The position numbers and the translations under genes are program-made. Below the pieces are notes generated by a model. It was not told where the DNA came from. It saw nothing but the letters and a program-made list of their open reading frames with translations, and did no database searches. This document shows, one piece after another, positions 1 to 12,270 of a stretch of DNA of 64,000 nt. The stretch is from Carallia brachiata (taxonomy: Eukaryota > Streptophyta > Magnoliopsida > Malpighiales > Rhizophoraceae), in NCBI GenBank assembly GCA_021464245.1, contig JADCRB010000072.1:551962-615961 (forward strand). The letters are read 5' to 3'. The stretch's first letter is position 1. Each line of letters starts with the position of its first letter.

Positions 1-742
1 TCATTTTTGTGCAATCAATGATTTTAATTGTACTTGTTTTGAACTCATATCCATGCAATAGAACTTATAAACTTATTAGCACAAGTAGAATTTTTTGACA
101 GGTTTTCAAAAATTAATTGAGGGATTGGTGTCAAAGAATGTCAAGATAGCCTATAAATAAGTCTACTTAGTAGGTTTCAGCTTTGTGAGACATAAAATCG
201 AATGTCTACTACACTAGAAGAAAAGGTGAGTAATATAATGAACAACAGAAAATGAATTTATCGCAGTGTATATAAGCTATGGAGAAATTAAACCAAGGTC
301 TAACGTATCTGGGCATGTTGGTGTAGGATATCTAAAATTTTTTATCTTGATCTTGAACATGGTGGTCAAGTGGGGGCAACCAGTTTGGGAATTAATTACT
401 CCCTCACAATAAGTGCTTTCTCCAAGTTTTGAATCCTTGTATGTTTAGGGTCAGTCTGTTTACCAACTGAACAAATACTTATTAGTGTAGGATATCTAAA
501 ATGACAAACTAAATGAGTGTCAATATGGTCTCTTGGTTAGCATATGGCTCGATTACTATAAGGGCTGATATTTGTGTTCTCTTGTATTCTCTATTTGGCA
601 AGTAGTTGTTTCTTCCTGAATTTTAGGCCTCGAAGAGAAATATTACTTGGTCTAAAGCTTTATACCTTATACCCTCATCGATGTTAGTTCAATCTTTGGC
701 CTTATTTTAGAACCTTTTTTTTTTTTTTTAAATTCTTGTCAG
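1..742 (+). other. Intron of the FUL-like MADS-box gene (3' part)
   Basis: No coding segment is visible here. The stretch ends in a T-rich tract and a clear CAG acceptor just before the K-box exon at 743. AP1/FUL genes usually carry a long first intron after the MADS exon, so this is read as the 3' part of that intron. The first exon lies outside the window. Confidence 0.75.
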
Positions 743-3108
743 CATGGAGGGCATCATAGAAAGATATGAGAGATATTCACTGGCAGAAAGACAGCATATT
801 GCTTCTCACTCAGGCCAGCAGGTACTTTGGTAGCCAATTTAGTATAATTTGGCAATTTATCCAAAGAGTAAACTGAATCTTCACATCTGAAATTTTTCCT
901 CTATTGATTGGCATGTTTTTGGCCCTAGCTACCACATGTTCGACTCTTTTGTTGCGAAATATACAATGACTAAACCAAGATTGCATTTTTATACTAGCAA
1001 TGATCTGTTTGTTGATTGGTTAGTAAAGATGCTTATTTGCAAAGCAAGAATCTTTTATATAGAACATACAATACGATGAATGAATCATGAATGCTTTGAC
1101 ACTATCTAGGCATTTGACACGAGCATGTAAAATAAATACTTCTTCTCTTCAAATCCCACTGGCTGCCACTGTTGAAGTCTTTTATAAATAAGTGATACAG
1201 AAGTCTTACAATAAACTCCAAGTGGTTTGTTGGTGTTCCTTAACCTTGGCCTGGAAATACCCCCAATCCTACTCCTAAACTTTCAATGCATGTCCAACAT
1301 TATTCGTAATTCTATTTAGGGAAGCTTATCTCTTGAACATACAAAGTTCACGGCGAGGATTGAAGCCCTACAAAGAAACATAAGGTACTACACTTCCCTG
1401 ACTTTTGAGCATCTCCTTCTCTCCTTATCTTCTGCAAAAATCAGTGTTGGAGACCTTTTGTGTATATGAATAAGTTGGTGCTGGTCATTTAGCTAAGTGA
1501 GATTGTTGAAGTACTTGGTCGTTATTAGCCGACATTTGAGAGTCTACAGAATCACGTAACATATTTCTCATTAATATTCAGGAACTATGCAGGAGAAGAT
1601 CTAGAACCCATGACTCTGAGAGAGCTCCAACAACTGGAGCAACAAATTGATACCGCCCTTAAGCGCATACGATCAAGAAAGGTAAATCGTAGTGGCTCTG
1701 AAAATTTTGCAATTTTTTTTTTCTGATTGATGTAAACAATGTCATGCCTAATCAAAGAATGAGTTAGACTGACGTTGGCAATTATTTTCAGAACCATCTC
1801 ATCAATGAATCCATTTCAGAACTGCAGAAGAAGGTAAAGATATATCTTGCATTTATGCGAGTTTGCATGGGAATGCAAATGAAATTTTCACGTGGAATTG
1901 ACTGCTGAATGGGACATTCGTCGATTGTTTTTCTGGGTTTTTGGTCTAAAGTACTTATTGATATGCTTAGCCAATGCCACCAGCACTTTTAGGAGTATAG
2001 GAAGGGTCACTTTTGGAGCCCAAACGAAATTTCTCAAGTATCCAAGAGAATTCTATGAACAATTTTTCTCAGAAATCTCCAAGAGCATGTGTAGGTTAAT
2101 TTTGTTAAAGCTATGAAAGCTTAATGTTAAATATACAGGCATAGTATTCCCATGAAATTACCTCGACATAATTCATCCTATTAAAAAGTAGTAAGTTTTA
2201 TATTGATAAGATATAAAGATCTGATATGATTTATAATACTCATAAACTTTCTTTCTTATTGGCTTAAACTTTTAGTTTTTGGTGAATTTCTTATGGAATC
2301 TAAGAATTGAGAAAACTTCATGTCCACATTCAAATATAGCAGATTTTATATGATGCCTAACATAAAAAATTATGGCAGGAAAGAGCTTTGCAGGAGCAAA
2401 ACAACATACTGGCAAAGAAGGTAAAATTCTGGTGTTTCAGATTAACTGTCATACCCTAGAGATACAAACATGGGATGATTGCATCTCAGTTTGTAACATT
2501 TGTAAATTAATTGGATGAAATAAGTAGCTCAAGGAAAATGAAAAGACACTTGCCGGGCATGCACAGTGGAAACAGCAAAACCTTGGTCAAAACTCATCAT
2601 CCTCCATGCAACCACCGCAGTCTCAGACGCTGCCGTTGCTATCATCACCTTCGCTAACTATCGGGTAACATTTCTCTCCCTTTCTCTCACACTATCTCCA
2701 TTGAGGCACATGGTGGAAGCTCTTCGGTTTTTTCTTCATTTATGTTTCCAGTGTTCTCTCGAATGTTAGAAACAACCGCTTTGCCTAAAAACGAAAGGAA
2801 GATTGCGTAAGTAAATCATACTCCACAAATGTGGGAGTCTTGTATACTAAGTGTTTTTTTTTTTTAATCAATTTTCTTTTTAGCGTATTTAGCTAGTTCG
2901 TGGATAGGATCCAAAGCAAGAATACAGCAAGACAGAAAACATTGTCAAGGTTGGTCAAAGAAGCTAAAATGAATGTATTTGTTGATGATGCAGTGGCCCT
3001 ATGCGGATTAGACCGCTCATGACCCAAAATGAAGAGGCTGAAGCTCAAACTCAGCCTACTGCTGACACATCAATGCCGAGATGGATGCTTTCCCACGTCC
3101 AAAAATAG
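743..3108 (+). CDS. FUL: FRUITFULL/AGL8-like MADS-box transcription factor, 5'-truncated by the window edge
   Basis: Floral and fruit regulator of the AP1/FUL clade, a nuclear DNA-binding MIKC-type protein. Seven exons are visible: 743-821, 1320-1384, 1582-1681, 1792-1833, 2379-2420, 2528-2664 and 2994-3108. Their lengths of 79, 65, 100, 42, 42 and 137 nt for the first six fit the canonical AP1/FUL pattern. All borders are GT..AG, and the frame runs without break to TAG at 3106-3108. The first visible exon reads [17 protein letters not shown], the I-region to K-box start of this clade. The next exons give the amphipathic K-box ([17 protein letters not shown]). The C-terminus is Q/P/S-rich and ends [11 protein letters not shown], a variant of the FUL-type (L/M)PPWML motif, which separates it from euAP1 proteins with a farnesylation site. 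The MADS exon is missing only because of the window edge. Confidence 0.93.
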
Positions 3109-3831
3109 ATCTAACATTGTGTATAGTAAGCTTTGTGGTTGCCGGTAACGTATTCATTGCAACCTCTGATTACTGCGGCCGCATAAGCAATGTATTTTGA
3201 TGTTTCAAATGCTTCAAAATCCTACCCTTTTGGCTTTATCACAGTACCGTCCCCAAATTGCGGACTTAAAATAGCGAAGAAGATGTAGGCCCTATTTAAT
3301 CATCGAATGATATATATTATCTTAAGATCAAAAACCCACACGGTTCGGGTTGGTTCGGGTTTGTTTACGATTAAGAGTTTTCTGTTAATTAAGCTGCAAA
3401 ATCACCCTCCATCGATGCCTTAAGCAGGAAAATTCCAAGTGAGGTCCAAATCTCGTCCTACAGCCTGCACAAATGTGATTATGTAATGTAGGCATAAAGC
3501 ATACAAGAGTTGGTTGTTTTCAGTGCTTAGAATTTTTAACAAATTAATATTCAAGTCCGCAATTACACTAAGCCAATTACAAATTTCCATTCCACGATCA
3601 AGGATGAGCGTCTTGTACCAAATTGATGACCAGATTACCGTAATTAACTGACTAATCAGAAACAAGCTGTGATGAAAACTTGAAATAGTAGCTAACTCAG
3701 ATAAGATACTGGGAATTCCAGAGGAATCCCTAAAGCATAATCATTAATTCTACAGTCCTGAATGATTGCACTAAATATGATATGCAGTGGACTCCATGGT
3801 GAGCCGTCTCAAATGCCAAGTTTAAGTCACC
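3109..3831. other. Convergent 3' region between the MADS-box and RCC1 genes
   Basis: About 720 bp separates the stop codons of two convergent genes, so it must hold both 3' UTRs. No further open frame with family features is visible. Confidence 0.6.
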
Positions 3832-6800
3832 TTAGCTCTTCCCACTGCCGACGTCACCATTTTCATAATCTGAACCAACATCATCAAGCAAATGCTCTCT
3901 GCAGATTACAAACAGATACTATTAGAGCATGAATATAGAAACTTTGCATATGCGATTTAGCAACACAACTGCTGCACAACTTACCGGCCATGAGGCCAAC
4001 ACATCATTACACAATAATGACACCTAGTATAAGTAAAGGATGATACGCTGCTAGCCTCGAAGAAAACAGGTTAGTAATGGATACCTCAGCCATTTTCCAA
4101 GAAGATTACCTCAATCTTCCACAAAGACGGGCTAAAGCATCAGATCCTGTTCTGGATGCAACATCCTCAATCTCTGAAGCATTTGATAGATTCACAGTAT
4201 CGGCAAGCCTAAACTCACACAACTCTTTTAAGGAACAAGCATCAGTCAGCACTGCCGAATGGCCACCACCAGCTGCTAGCTTTCTCACTTCGCCTACACA
4301 CCTGCATGACCGTACTTTTATCAAAATTCACAGGGCATATCTTAAACGAAGCTACTGCAACTGTGGCCATGGCATACCAATCAACCGGCGATGGATACCA
4401 AGCGTATGTGGAATTTTCATTAGCTGCCTGTCCATAGCTATTATAACCCCATCCTTGTATTCTCCCATCCGTCAGAGAAGCCAGCGTGTGGCAGTGTCCA
4501 CAGGCAACAAGTTGGACACCAGTTGAGACAACCAAAGCAGGTAGATTACGGAGATATGATTCTGAACCACTTGGAATGAATGAAAAAGACTCAGTTTGGG
4601 GGCCAAGCCCTAACTGCCCAGCTTGACTACCGCCCCAAGCATAAAGAGCTCCCTTCTCAGTCACAGCACAAGTGTGTACACCTCCACATGCAACATCCTT
4701 TACAAAGACTCCGTCAAGGGCAACAACTCGCCTTGGTAGCAACTCTTTATCACCAGACTGAAGAGAAGTGTGCCCAAGTTGACCCATATTTCCCAGCCCC
4801 CAAGTATAACTGCAAAGTAAGGAACTTATACTGTTAGAGCACTGCAAAGAGACAAACGAGGAGGCAGATTATGCAAACCAAATGCCTGATTTTGCTTATT
4901 TGTTGGCCTGAAAGGTTATCAAGGGTCAAGACACGGTCATTCTCTAAAGAATAAGAAGCAAACAGAACTTTTGGTGAAGCAAACAGAACTTTACTTAACC
5001 AGAACAAGAACCAACTTAGATATTTTGTTTTGTCATAATGCATACCCTCTCATGTCAAATTGTCAATGCTTCTCCAAGGTTTTAACATCCTTTCCCACCC
5101 CCAATATCCCCATTCTATCCCAAAAGAAAATGGGTGAAGTGTAATAATGATTAAGTACGTTGTGGTAACCAACAACCCATATATGCCTGCTTCTTGTCTT
5201 GTACTGTACTCATGGCTTCCAATTAAAAAATTCTATCAGAGAACGTCTTATGCATAACAAAACTAGCAAGAGTTTGTGCCGAAGAGGGAGGCTTCAAACT
5301 AAGCATTAACAGTAGACATTAAACACAAATCATTATGGAAAGTTATTGATGACAATGGCCAACCCAGAATGAATTTGGTGCACAATGTCAGCAATTATTA
5401 TGCACAAATTAACTTGTACGTTTGACACTTCCCCACACACCGCAGTAAAAGAGCCTCATGCATTGAAACACCCTTTTATATTAAGGCCAGCTAAACAGTA
5501 AACTTCTGATGCTAGGACTCAAGGTATTGACTTATAGATTCTAAATCGTATATCCAACAGAAAAGGCTGCCGCTTTAACTGCAATTATAGTAAATTCTTC
5601 ATGCTTAATATAAACTATGACTGCTAACATAAAAAAACACAAAGATCATGAAGATATTACTAATCCTGGTGCAGACAAAAATATAAACTTGGAGCATCAC
5701 ACATTTGATAATAGGAGGAAGAAAAACTAGCAAATGTCCAAACTACACTAAATTTATTTTTTTTATGGTACAACCAAGCTTAGGGAAAAAGCGACTTGCA
5801 TATTAGTATGCATCGCATTTCCAAAGCATCCATCTCCAGACTTGACATTCCATTATGGAGATTTTATCCAACCTTCAACGAGAGTTACAAGAGTCATGTG
5901 GATAACCACGATTCTCATGATTAAATGCAGAAGTTATCTCCACATAATAAGTCCTTCAGATAACTTACCTCGCCTCCTTCAGATACAGCTGCTGTGTGGT
6001 ACTCGCCACATGACACTTGCGCAATCTTCACAAGCTCAGGAGCGTCGTCAAGAAACTTAGCAAAAGCAGTTATCACACGAGCCCCCTGCAGTCCTTCACA
6101 AGTAATGCCTCTGGCAAGCTGACCATATTCATTGTAGCCTGGTTTACGGGAAGAGAAGTACATCACTGTCTGATTTGAGAAATAATCTAGCTTAAATACT
6201 TCCTCTTTGTTCCTTGATGGACGATACAAGTTATCAACCAATTAAAAAAATGAGCATACATCAAAGCAAAATATAGCCATGTGAAAACTTATGAAATAAA
6301 AAGGTCAGCAGCATCTTTGAAGAAATTTAAAAATTCGAGGGAACAATGGAAGATAAAATATCCAAAGGGAAATGGTACCCCAAGCTTGCAGCAGGCCATC
6401 TGCTGATAAAGCTACCACATGAGCTGCACCACAAGATACACGGCGGATAACCTGAAGCAGGAAGAATTTTATAACAGGAGTGATACTGTTAGCAACTACA
6501 AGATAAAATTGATGATATTTTTGATGGGTTTGGCAGAAGTTGGTAACTTTAGTTGAAAATTGAAGCTAAGCGCACATTCCTAAGCAGTGCACTAAAAGAC
6601 AGAAAAAGAAACAGAAAGAACAAAACATAAAAAGAGTTTAAGGGACTAGGGACGGAGGAAAAACAAGTTTATCATCGTCCCAGAAAGAACCCATTGAGAA
6701 GCACTATTTGTTTTCATGAGATTTCAAAGCAAAACTTGAGGAAAAGGTCCATTTTATCACTGCTAACCCAGAAACCAAAATGCATAACTTGTTATCATCT

Positions 6801-7585
6801 TCTCTGAAGACTAGCAATGGCTTAAAAGTACACTGTCCCAACCAAAAAATCTGCACACAATCTCAAAAGTGTCCGAACCCAAAAATCTGCGCACAATCTA
6901 AATCAATCGCATACCGTGTTTGGAGAAAAGGCCCCCCAAACAAACGAGGATAATTTGATCCCTGTCATGAGAAGCAGCTAACTCGTCAAATCACAATGAT
7001 GAACAAAAAGACTACCAATTTCTCATGCCAAAATGTTAAATCTGCTACCTGGTTTTGTCCCCAAACCCAGAGTCTAGCAGTTGACATGGTTCCATCATTC
7101 TCACGAGGCTCTGCAATAGCAGCAGTACAATGTGCTCCACAAGATACAGATTTCACAAACTCGGTTTCCAATTGCTTTACTTTCTCTGGGTACTTCCTAC
7201 CCTCCTCGGAGCCATCTCCCAGTTGACCAAAATCATTAGCACCTAATCAAATACACACATACATATTTTTATATATTCTTTTTCCATATGGTGTATTAAA
7301 ATTGCAGATTAAGTAACAAAAGGACCAAACCCCAGGTGAAAAGTGAGCCATCAGAGGCCACAGCCGCAGTGTGCTCACAGCCACAAGCTATATCCAACCA
7401 CCGGGCATTGGCTCCAGAAGGGCATCCAAAGAGGTCAGGACGAAGCTGCTTTGGTACCCGCAAATGGCGCTCCTTGCCCCTCCTGCCCGTTGCCCACTCT
7501 GGTTATATCCCCACAAATAAATTGCGCTCTTCGTTGGCAAATTCTTGGACCTTGCAGTCTCTCCCATGATTTCATCAATATCCAT
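3832..7585 (-). CDS. RCC1-repeat (beta-propeller) protein, apparent frameshifts
   Basis: Regulator-of-chromosome-condensation-type seven-bladed propeller, closely resembling Arabidopsis At5g16040/At3g02510 from memory; exact function unknown. Eight coding exons on the minus strand: 7331-7585, 7049-7242, 6915-6961, 6379-6451, 5969-6138, 4378-4809, 4110-4301 and 3832-3898, about 476 codons. The start at 7585 gives MDIDEIMG, the family's usual N-terminus. RCC1 blade motifs recur: SAIYLWGYNQSGQ, VKSVSCGAHCTAAIAEP, VSCGEYHTAAV, DVACGGVHTCAV and LAAGGGHSAVLTD. Oddities: exon 1 loses one base near 7489-7491, so the frame reading SGQ must shift to continue as HLRVPKQL. Exon 3 is 47 nt where 48 is expected, because a T run (near 6938-6941) is one short. 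The exon 5/6 junction (5969 to 4809) also does not join in frame. Splice sites are otherwise canonical and the protein text is well conserved, so either the assembly has small errors or the gene died very recently. Confidence 0.88.
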
Positions 7586-9000
7586 CTCTGACATACAATT
7601 ATTATATTTTTTTTTATCCAGGTATCCAACAATAAGAAAGTGAAATTGAATGGTAATTTCACTAAAAAAACAATCTTTCAATCAAAATTGCATCCAAATT
7701 TTTAAAATTCGCTGACCCATTAAAGATTTTTTCACATCGAGCTATTTTACAATGCAAGATTGGACATAACATTCTAGTAGGTCATATGTTGTATGAGACT
7801 GTTTGGTCTCCGAGAAAGTTTACATCCTTGTGCGACAAGAAATTTATTGCACCAACAAGCATCAAAGGACTGGGTAATGGGCTTAAAAAAATTAAAAGAA
7901 AAAAATCCAAAAAAAGAAGGAACGGCCGTACCCTTTTCTTCTTCGGGATCGGAGAAGTAGAATTTCGGAAGCGTAATCAATTTACTCGGGAAAATTTAGG
8001 TGAAGAGACAGACAATTTGGTTAATGATTCCGAGTTAGATACGGAGAGAGAGAGAGAGAGACAAGGACAGACGAAAACTGGAAAAGTGACGACCTTTGAC
8101 GTTGCCGTTAATGTTCCGAGATATTTGGAGTCGGTTCGGGTCGGGTCTATGTCCTACTCGAATCTTCTAGACTCCAAGGTTCAAGAATCCAATGGTGATG
8201 ATAAGGTTTAAGTTGCGAAGAGGTGGGTAGGTGAGAAGGTTTGTGGTGGAGATTGGTCAGAGAGAAAAAAAAATGTCAACGATTTCATTTCATTTTATAA
8301 GGCAAAAATGCTTTCACAAATTCTCATTCGTGATTTGCGTTGGCTAGCGGTTGACAAAGTCTCTTCTTCATCATTATTCCACCCGGTAATATTTTTTTTT
8401 TTCTCTATACTATTTTGGGTGTGTTCCTTAAATTGTCTTTTTTCTCTATACTATTTTGGGTGTGTTCCTTAAATTGTCTTTAATAAGCAAACCTCGATGA
8501 ATTGAAGCAAATCCACATGTTTTGCTGCTCATTTTTGATATTGATTAATGGGTCAAAGACGAAAAGAGTTGAACTTTTAGCAGAAATGTTGTGGGAGCTT
8601 GTGAATTTTGGTAGTCCAGCTTCTGAGTTTCTTGTTTGATTCCTAATTGAAAAACTAGAAAAGGACAAGCCTTTGTTGGTTTTCTTAGGACTGTTCATAA
8701 AATCCACTGAAAGATAAAACTTGGGTTCTCTTCTCTTCATTGTGTTTGAAATTTGCATAAATATGCAATGAAGGAACAGTTCAACAATTCGGCAACAATG
8801 TTAACTGAAGAAAACCAGAAATTCGTATTTACTACTAGAACTTTCAGTAGGTCCTGCTATTTGATCAACTTTTTCCATGTTTTAATGCCTGAAATTGGGA
8901 CAGAGCCCTTGAAAGAAGAGATTGTTTTGAACATTAAGATGGGAACCATGGACCTGACTTAACAACTTTATGTCAGAAAGATAGCAGACACTTAAGGATC
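7586..9000. promoter_or_regulatory. Shared upstream region between divergent RCC1 and DsbA-like genes
   Basis: The two start codons (7585 on minus, 9001 on plus) face away from each other across 1.4 kb, so this stretch must contain both promoters and 5' UTRs. It has a (GA) tract near 8043-8060 and a direct 41-bp repeat at about 8399-8480. A 141-codon plus-strand open frame at 7786-8211 has no recognisable domain and is not treated as a gene. Confidence 0.5.
8399..8480 (+). repeat. Two-copy 41-bp direct repeat in a promoter region
   Basis: The segment with the core CTATACTATTTTGGGTGTG occurs twice head to tail with a period of 41 bp and practically no differences, suggesting a recent duplication. 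Confidence 0.9.
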
Positions 9001-10817
9001 ATGGCTCAGCCAGTTAGCAACAGTGGGAAGAAGCTCATCCAAATTGATATTAGTTCAGACACTGTATGCCCATGGTGCTTCGTTGGCAAGAGAAATATGG
9101 ACAAAGCTATAGCTGCAACTAAGGATCGGTTCAATTTTGAGGTCTCTCTCTCTCTCTCTCCCTCCCTCACATACACATACGCAGTTCTTGGCTGCGATTT
9201 ACTGGTTTTAATTTTCAGATCAGATGGCATCCATTCTTTCTCGAACCTTCGGCTCCCAAAGAAGGCGTGAATAAGTTGCAGTTCTATAGGAAAAAGTTTG
9301 GATCTCAAGCTGACGGAATTCATGCTCGGATGGCAGAGGTCCTTTATTGCTTTTCCATTTTATTCCTAGCATGCTTATTGTTATCTCATATTCAGCCTTG
9401 GTCTCACGTGTATAATATTGATCATTACAGATTTTCAGGGGTTTTGGGCTAGAATATAGCATGGATGGGCTCATGTAAGCTTCGTTTTTTTTCTTTTTTT
9501 TTTGAATTCATTCATGGAGAATCAGCATAAGCAAGCAAAGGTATAGAGCTGTTTGGTGGGAAAACCACTAACAATTCTTGGGTGCACACAGTGGCAACAC
9601 TCTGGACAGCCACAGGCTTCTTTATTTTGCTGGGCAACAAGGTCTTGACAAGCAGCATAATCTCGCGGGGGAGCTCTTCCTTGGTTACTTCACACAGGCT
9701 AAATTCATTGGTGATAGGTAGGTGTGTATTTTTGATAAAAAAAGTTGTTCGTTTACACTTGTCATAATTCAATTAGTCTCTGCAACTGTCATATGTTGTT
9801 GCACTGTTACTTTTGCTATCACATGTGACATAGCAAGACCAGTCTAGCCTTGTGCATTCCTATCCAGAGTAGCACCGTAGGTAGTAAATATATAAATTCG
9901 GAACGAACGTGAAAGAGTATAACAAACTAAGATCATCCTCAAGGAAACAGACCTGTGCTTAACATCTTTCGTTGAAAGAGCAAGTCAAAGTTGGAGGTTG
10001 CATTGAGCTTTACTGATACAGCTTTTCCTTGCATCATTTACTTTCTGGCAATGCAAACACTAAACATTCACAGCTGGATGCAGGGAATTTCTTTTGGAAT
10101 GTGCCAGAAAGGTCGGGTTAGAAGGGGCTGCTGATTTTCTCGACGATCCTAATAATGGAGTCGAGGAGGTATTATCTCGTCCGATTGTTTGCTGTACACT
10201 TTATTCTAGCTTCTTCGTCATTTTTTTTGTTGTTATGTCATAGAAGTCACAATCTGTTCTGTGTCTAAAGGTTGCTAATGCTATTCTGATTTGAATGATC
10301 GAGAATTGGAAGTATCACTTTCCCCATACCCTACGTTGGCCGTCCAAAAGGACACCAAGTAATTTTTAGGTTATGCTATGCCAAGGAAGCAAAATCTTTG
10401 ATCCTTGAGAAGCGCATGCACTCCAAAGCCTTCTCATTCCCCTCCATAATTCATTCCCGAACCAGAATATGAGCTTTGTTTTTGATAGTGTCACTTAGAT
10501 TTACTTAAATTCTTTCACATTCTTGACAAGAGTACTGCTTTGATGTTCTGATTGGTGTCCTAATTTTTTGCCTCAAATTTATCTGTGGCCCCTGAAGGTG
10601 AACGAGGAGTGCCAGAAATACTCGGCGAACATTACAGGAGTGCCATACTATGTGGTACGTGTGATGAAATATCCATTTTGATGAGCTTGCATTTTGGATT
10701 CTTGTCTTTCATTGAGGAACACTTTTTAAGTCGCAACAGGTAAATGGGAAGTACAAGTTGAGTGGTGGCCAGCCTCCTGAGGTTTTCCTGAGAGCTTTTG
10801 AAGCTGCTGCAAAGTAA
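9001..10817 (+). CDS. DsbA-family (FrnE-like) thioredoxin-fold oxidoreductase
   Basis: Predicted thiol-disulphide oxidoreductase of the DSBA-like thioredoxin superfamily, homologous from memory to Arabidopsis At5g38900. Seven exons: 9001-9141, 9219-9338, 9431-9474, 9592-9717, 10084-10168, 10598-10654 and 10740-10817. All have GT..AG borders and an unbroken frame, giving 216 residues. The active site CPWC is at residues 23-26 in the context ISSDTVCPWCFVGKRNMD. The helical insertion carries GNTLDSHRLLYFAGQQGLDK and GELFLGYFTQAKFIGDR, both typical of FrnE-like proteins. The cis-proline is in ITGVPYYV (P188), followed by VNGKYKLSGGQPPEVF and the C-terminal helix. There is no signal peptide or transit-like leader, so it is probably cytosolic. 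The start is the first ATG in frame and gives the usual short leader before the first strand. This is a clean, intact gene. Confidence 0.93.
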
Positions 10818-11770
10818 TTTACCCCCTTCTACTTCTGCCATGAAAAGCTTCTAAATTGTTATTAATTCCTTTCCTGTGCGTGAATTAGTAGCAAATTGAA
10901 ATTCATATGCATTCCCTTTATCATGCCATTTATGTAGAGATTTGCCTCTGAAAGCACGCATCGTTTGTCTTCTTCAAGCGACTAATGCTCTTCTGCCATG
11001 GATTTGAATGAGAACATAGTAAAGATGTTCACGATTCGATTAACTCAACTGAACAAACATAATGATTGCTGAATTGAAACTTTTTGTTATGCAAAATTAA
11101 AAATTGTTATCGAACTGAAAATTCGGTTAATTGAAAATTTTTAGTTCAGTTTCAATTTATTGTTCAGTTAACTGAATTTAATAACAAAAAATTCAAAATT
11201 ATAAATGTAATATATATATTAAAATTATAACTATCATTTTATATATAAGATAAATAAGTGATTATTTAAAATATAATAATATTTTAGTAACATTTATTTA
11301 TTAATAATATTTGCATTAGTAATATTTTTTCTTATTATAAGAAAAAATATAAATATATATATATATAATAGCATTTTATTTCGGTTAATTATAATTTTTT
11401 TAATATTAAAAATTGAAACTCAACTGAGAATTTTGATTTTTATTTAGTTTCGTTAACTAATTATAAAATCTGTTTGATAAATTAGAAATTTTTGATTTTT
11501 TTAACATTCAATAGAGCAATACCCCTCTTGGATTATATTAATCAATATGACGTATCATCACAAGCTAATGTTAATTAAACAGTAAAGAAATTTGTAATTG
11601 AACTATTTTTTTTAATAGGTATAACTGATTTTTAATTTTACATCGTATAATTAATGAGATCTATTTAAAATAAGAAATAAAAAATAAATTTATATAATAA
11701 AAAATTATAAGTGAGTTGTGTTAAAAAAATAATTAAACAAAAAGTGAAATATTACTTGTGACTTGTTCAT

Positions 11771-11950
11771 TCAACGGTAAAACAATGCGAAACCGTGCGC
11801 TCTTCAACGGTAAAATATCTACAACCAGATTTGATTATCACGCGCATTCTTTCAACGGTCAAAGATAATTCAAACACGCGTAATCATAATTATCCGTGTC
11901 GAAATCATTACCTAACGACAAAGTATTTCATAATCTGGTCACCAACGGTA
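11771..11950 (+). promoter_or_regulatory. Cluster of four AACGG (MSA/MYB-type) motifs
   Basis: TCAACGGTAA occurs at 11771-11780 and 11804-11813, TTCAACGGTC around 11851-11860, and ACCAACGGTA at 11941-11950, all on the same strand within 180 bp. The core matches the plant M-phase-specific activator element bound by three-repeat MYB proteins. No gene start is seen close by, so a regulatory role is only inferred. Confidence 0.35.
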
Positions 11951-12100
11951 ATATTTTCTGCAACCACTTCCGTGCGTGATTATTTTCTTGACAGCGTATG
12001 AAGAACAAAGATATGCATCAGGTATCATCAACATAATAAATGCTATGATCCAATTTTCCAAAAACCACCACTATGTCGTTGTAAATAATTATTAGTATAT

Positions 12101-12270
12101 GAAATGACAGATAAAATATAAGATATAATAAAAAAATTATATAATATATTAAAAAAATTATACGACTTATGTGAATAATTATTAAAAATTAAAATTTTTT
12201 TATGATTGTTTACATGAGTTGTATAATTTTTTTTAATATATTGTATAATTTTTTTATAAATCATCTGTCA
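12101..12270. mobile_element. MITE-like hairpin (inverted repeat)
   Basis: The left arm (about 12101-12175) and right arm (about 12205-12270) are imperfect reverse complements, built around TGACAGAT, AAAAAAATTATA and AATATATTAAAAAAA. The centre is a short A/T spacer. The size and AT content suit a small MITE, but I could not fix its ends or a target duplication. Confidence 0.5.

Noticed and set aside
4077..4526. A 149-codon plus-strand open frame
   Set aside because: It is the antisense shadow of RCC1 exons 6 and 7, whose protein is strongly family-like on minus.
7786..8211. A 141-codon plus-strand open frame
   Set aside because: It lies antisense to the RCC1 5' region, includes a translated GA repeat and a Lys-rich low-complexity part, and has no family motif.
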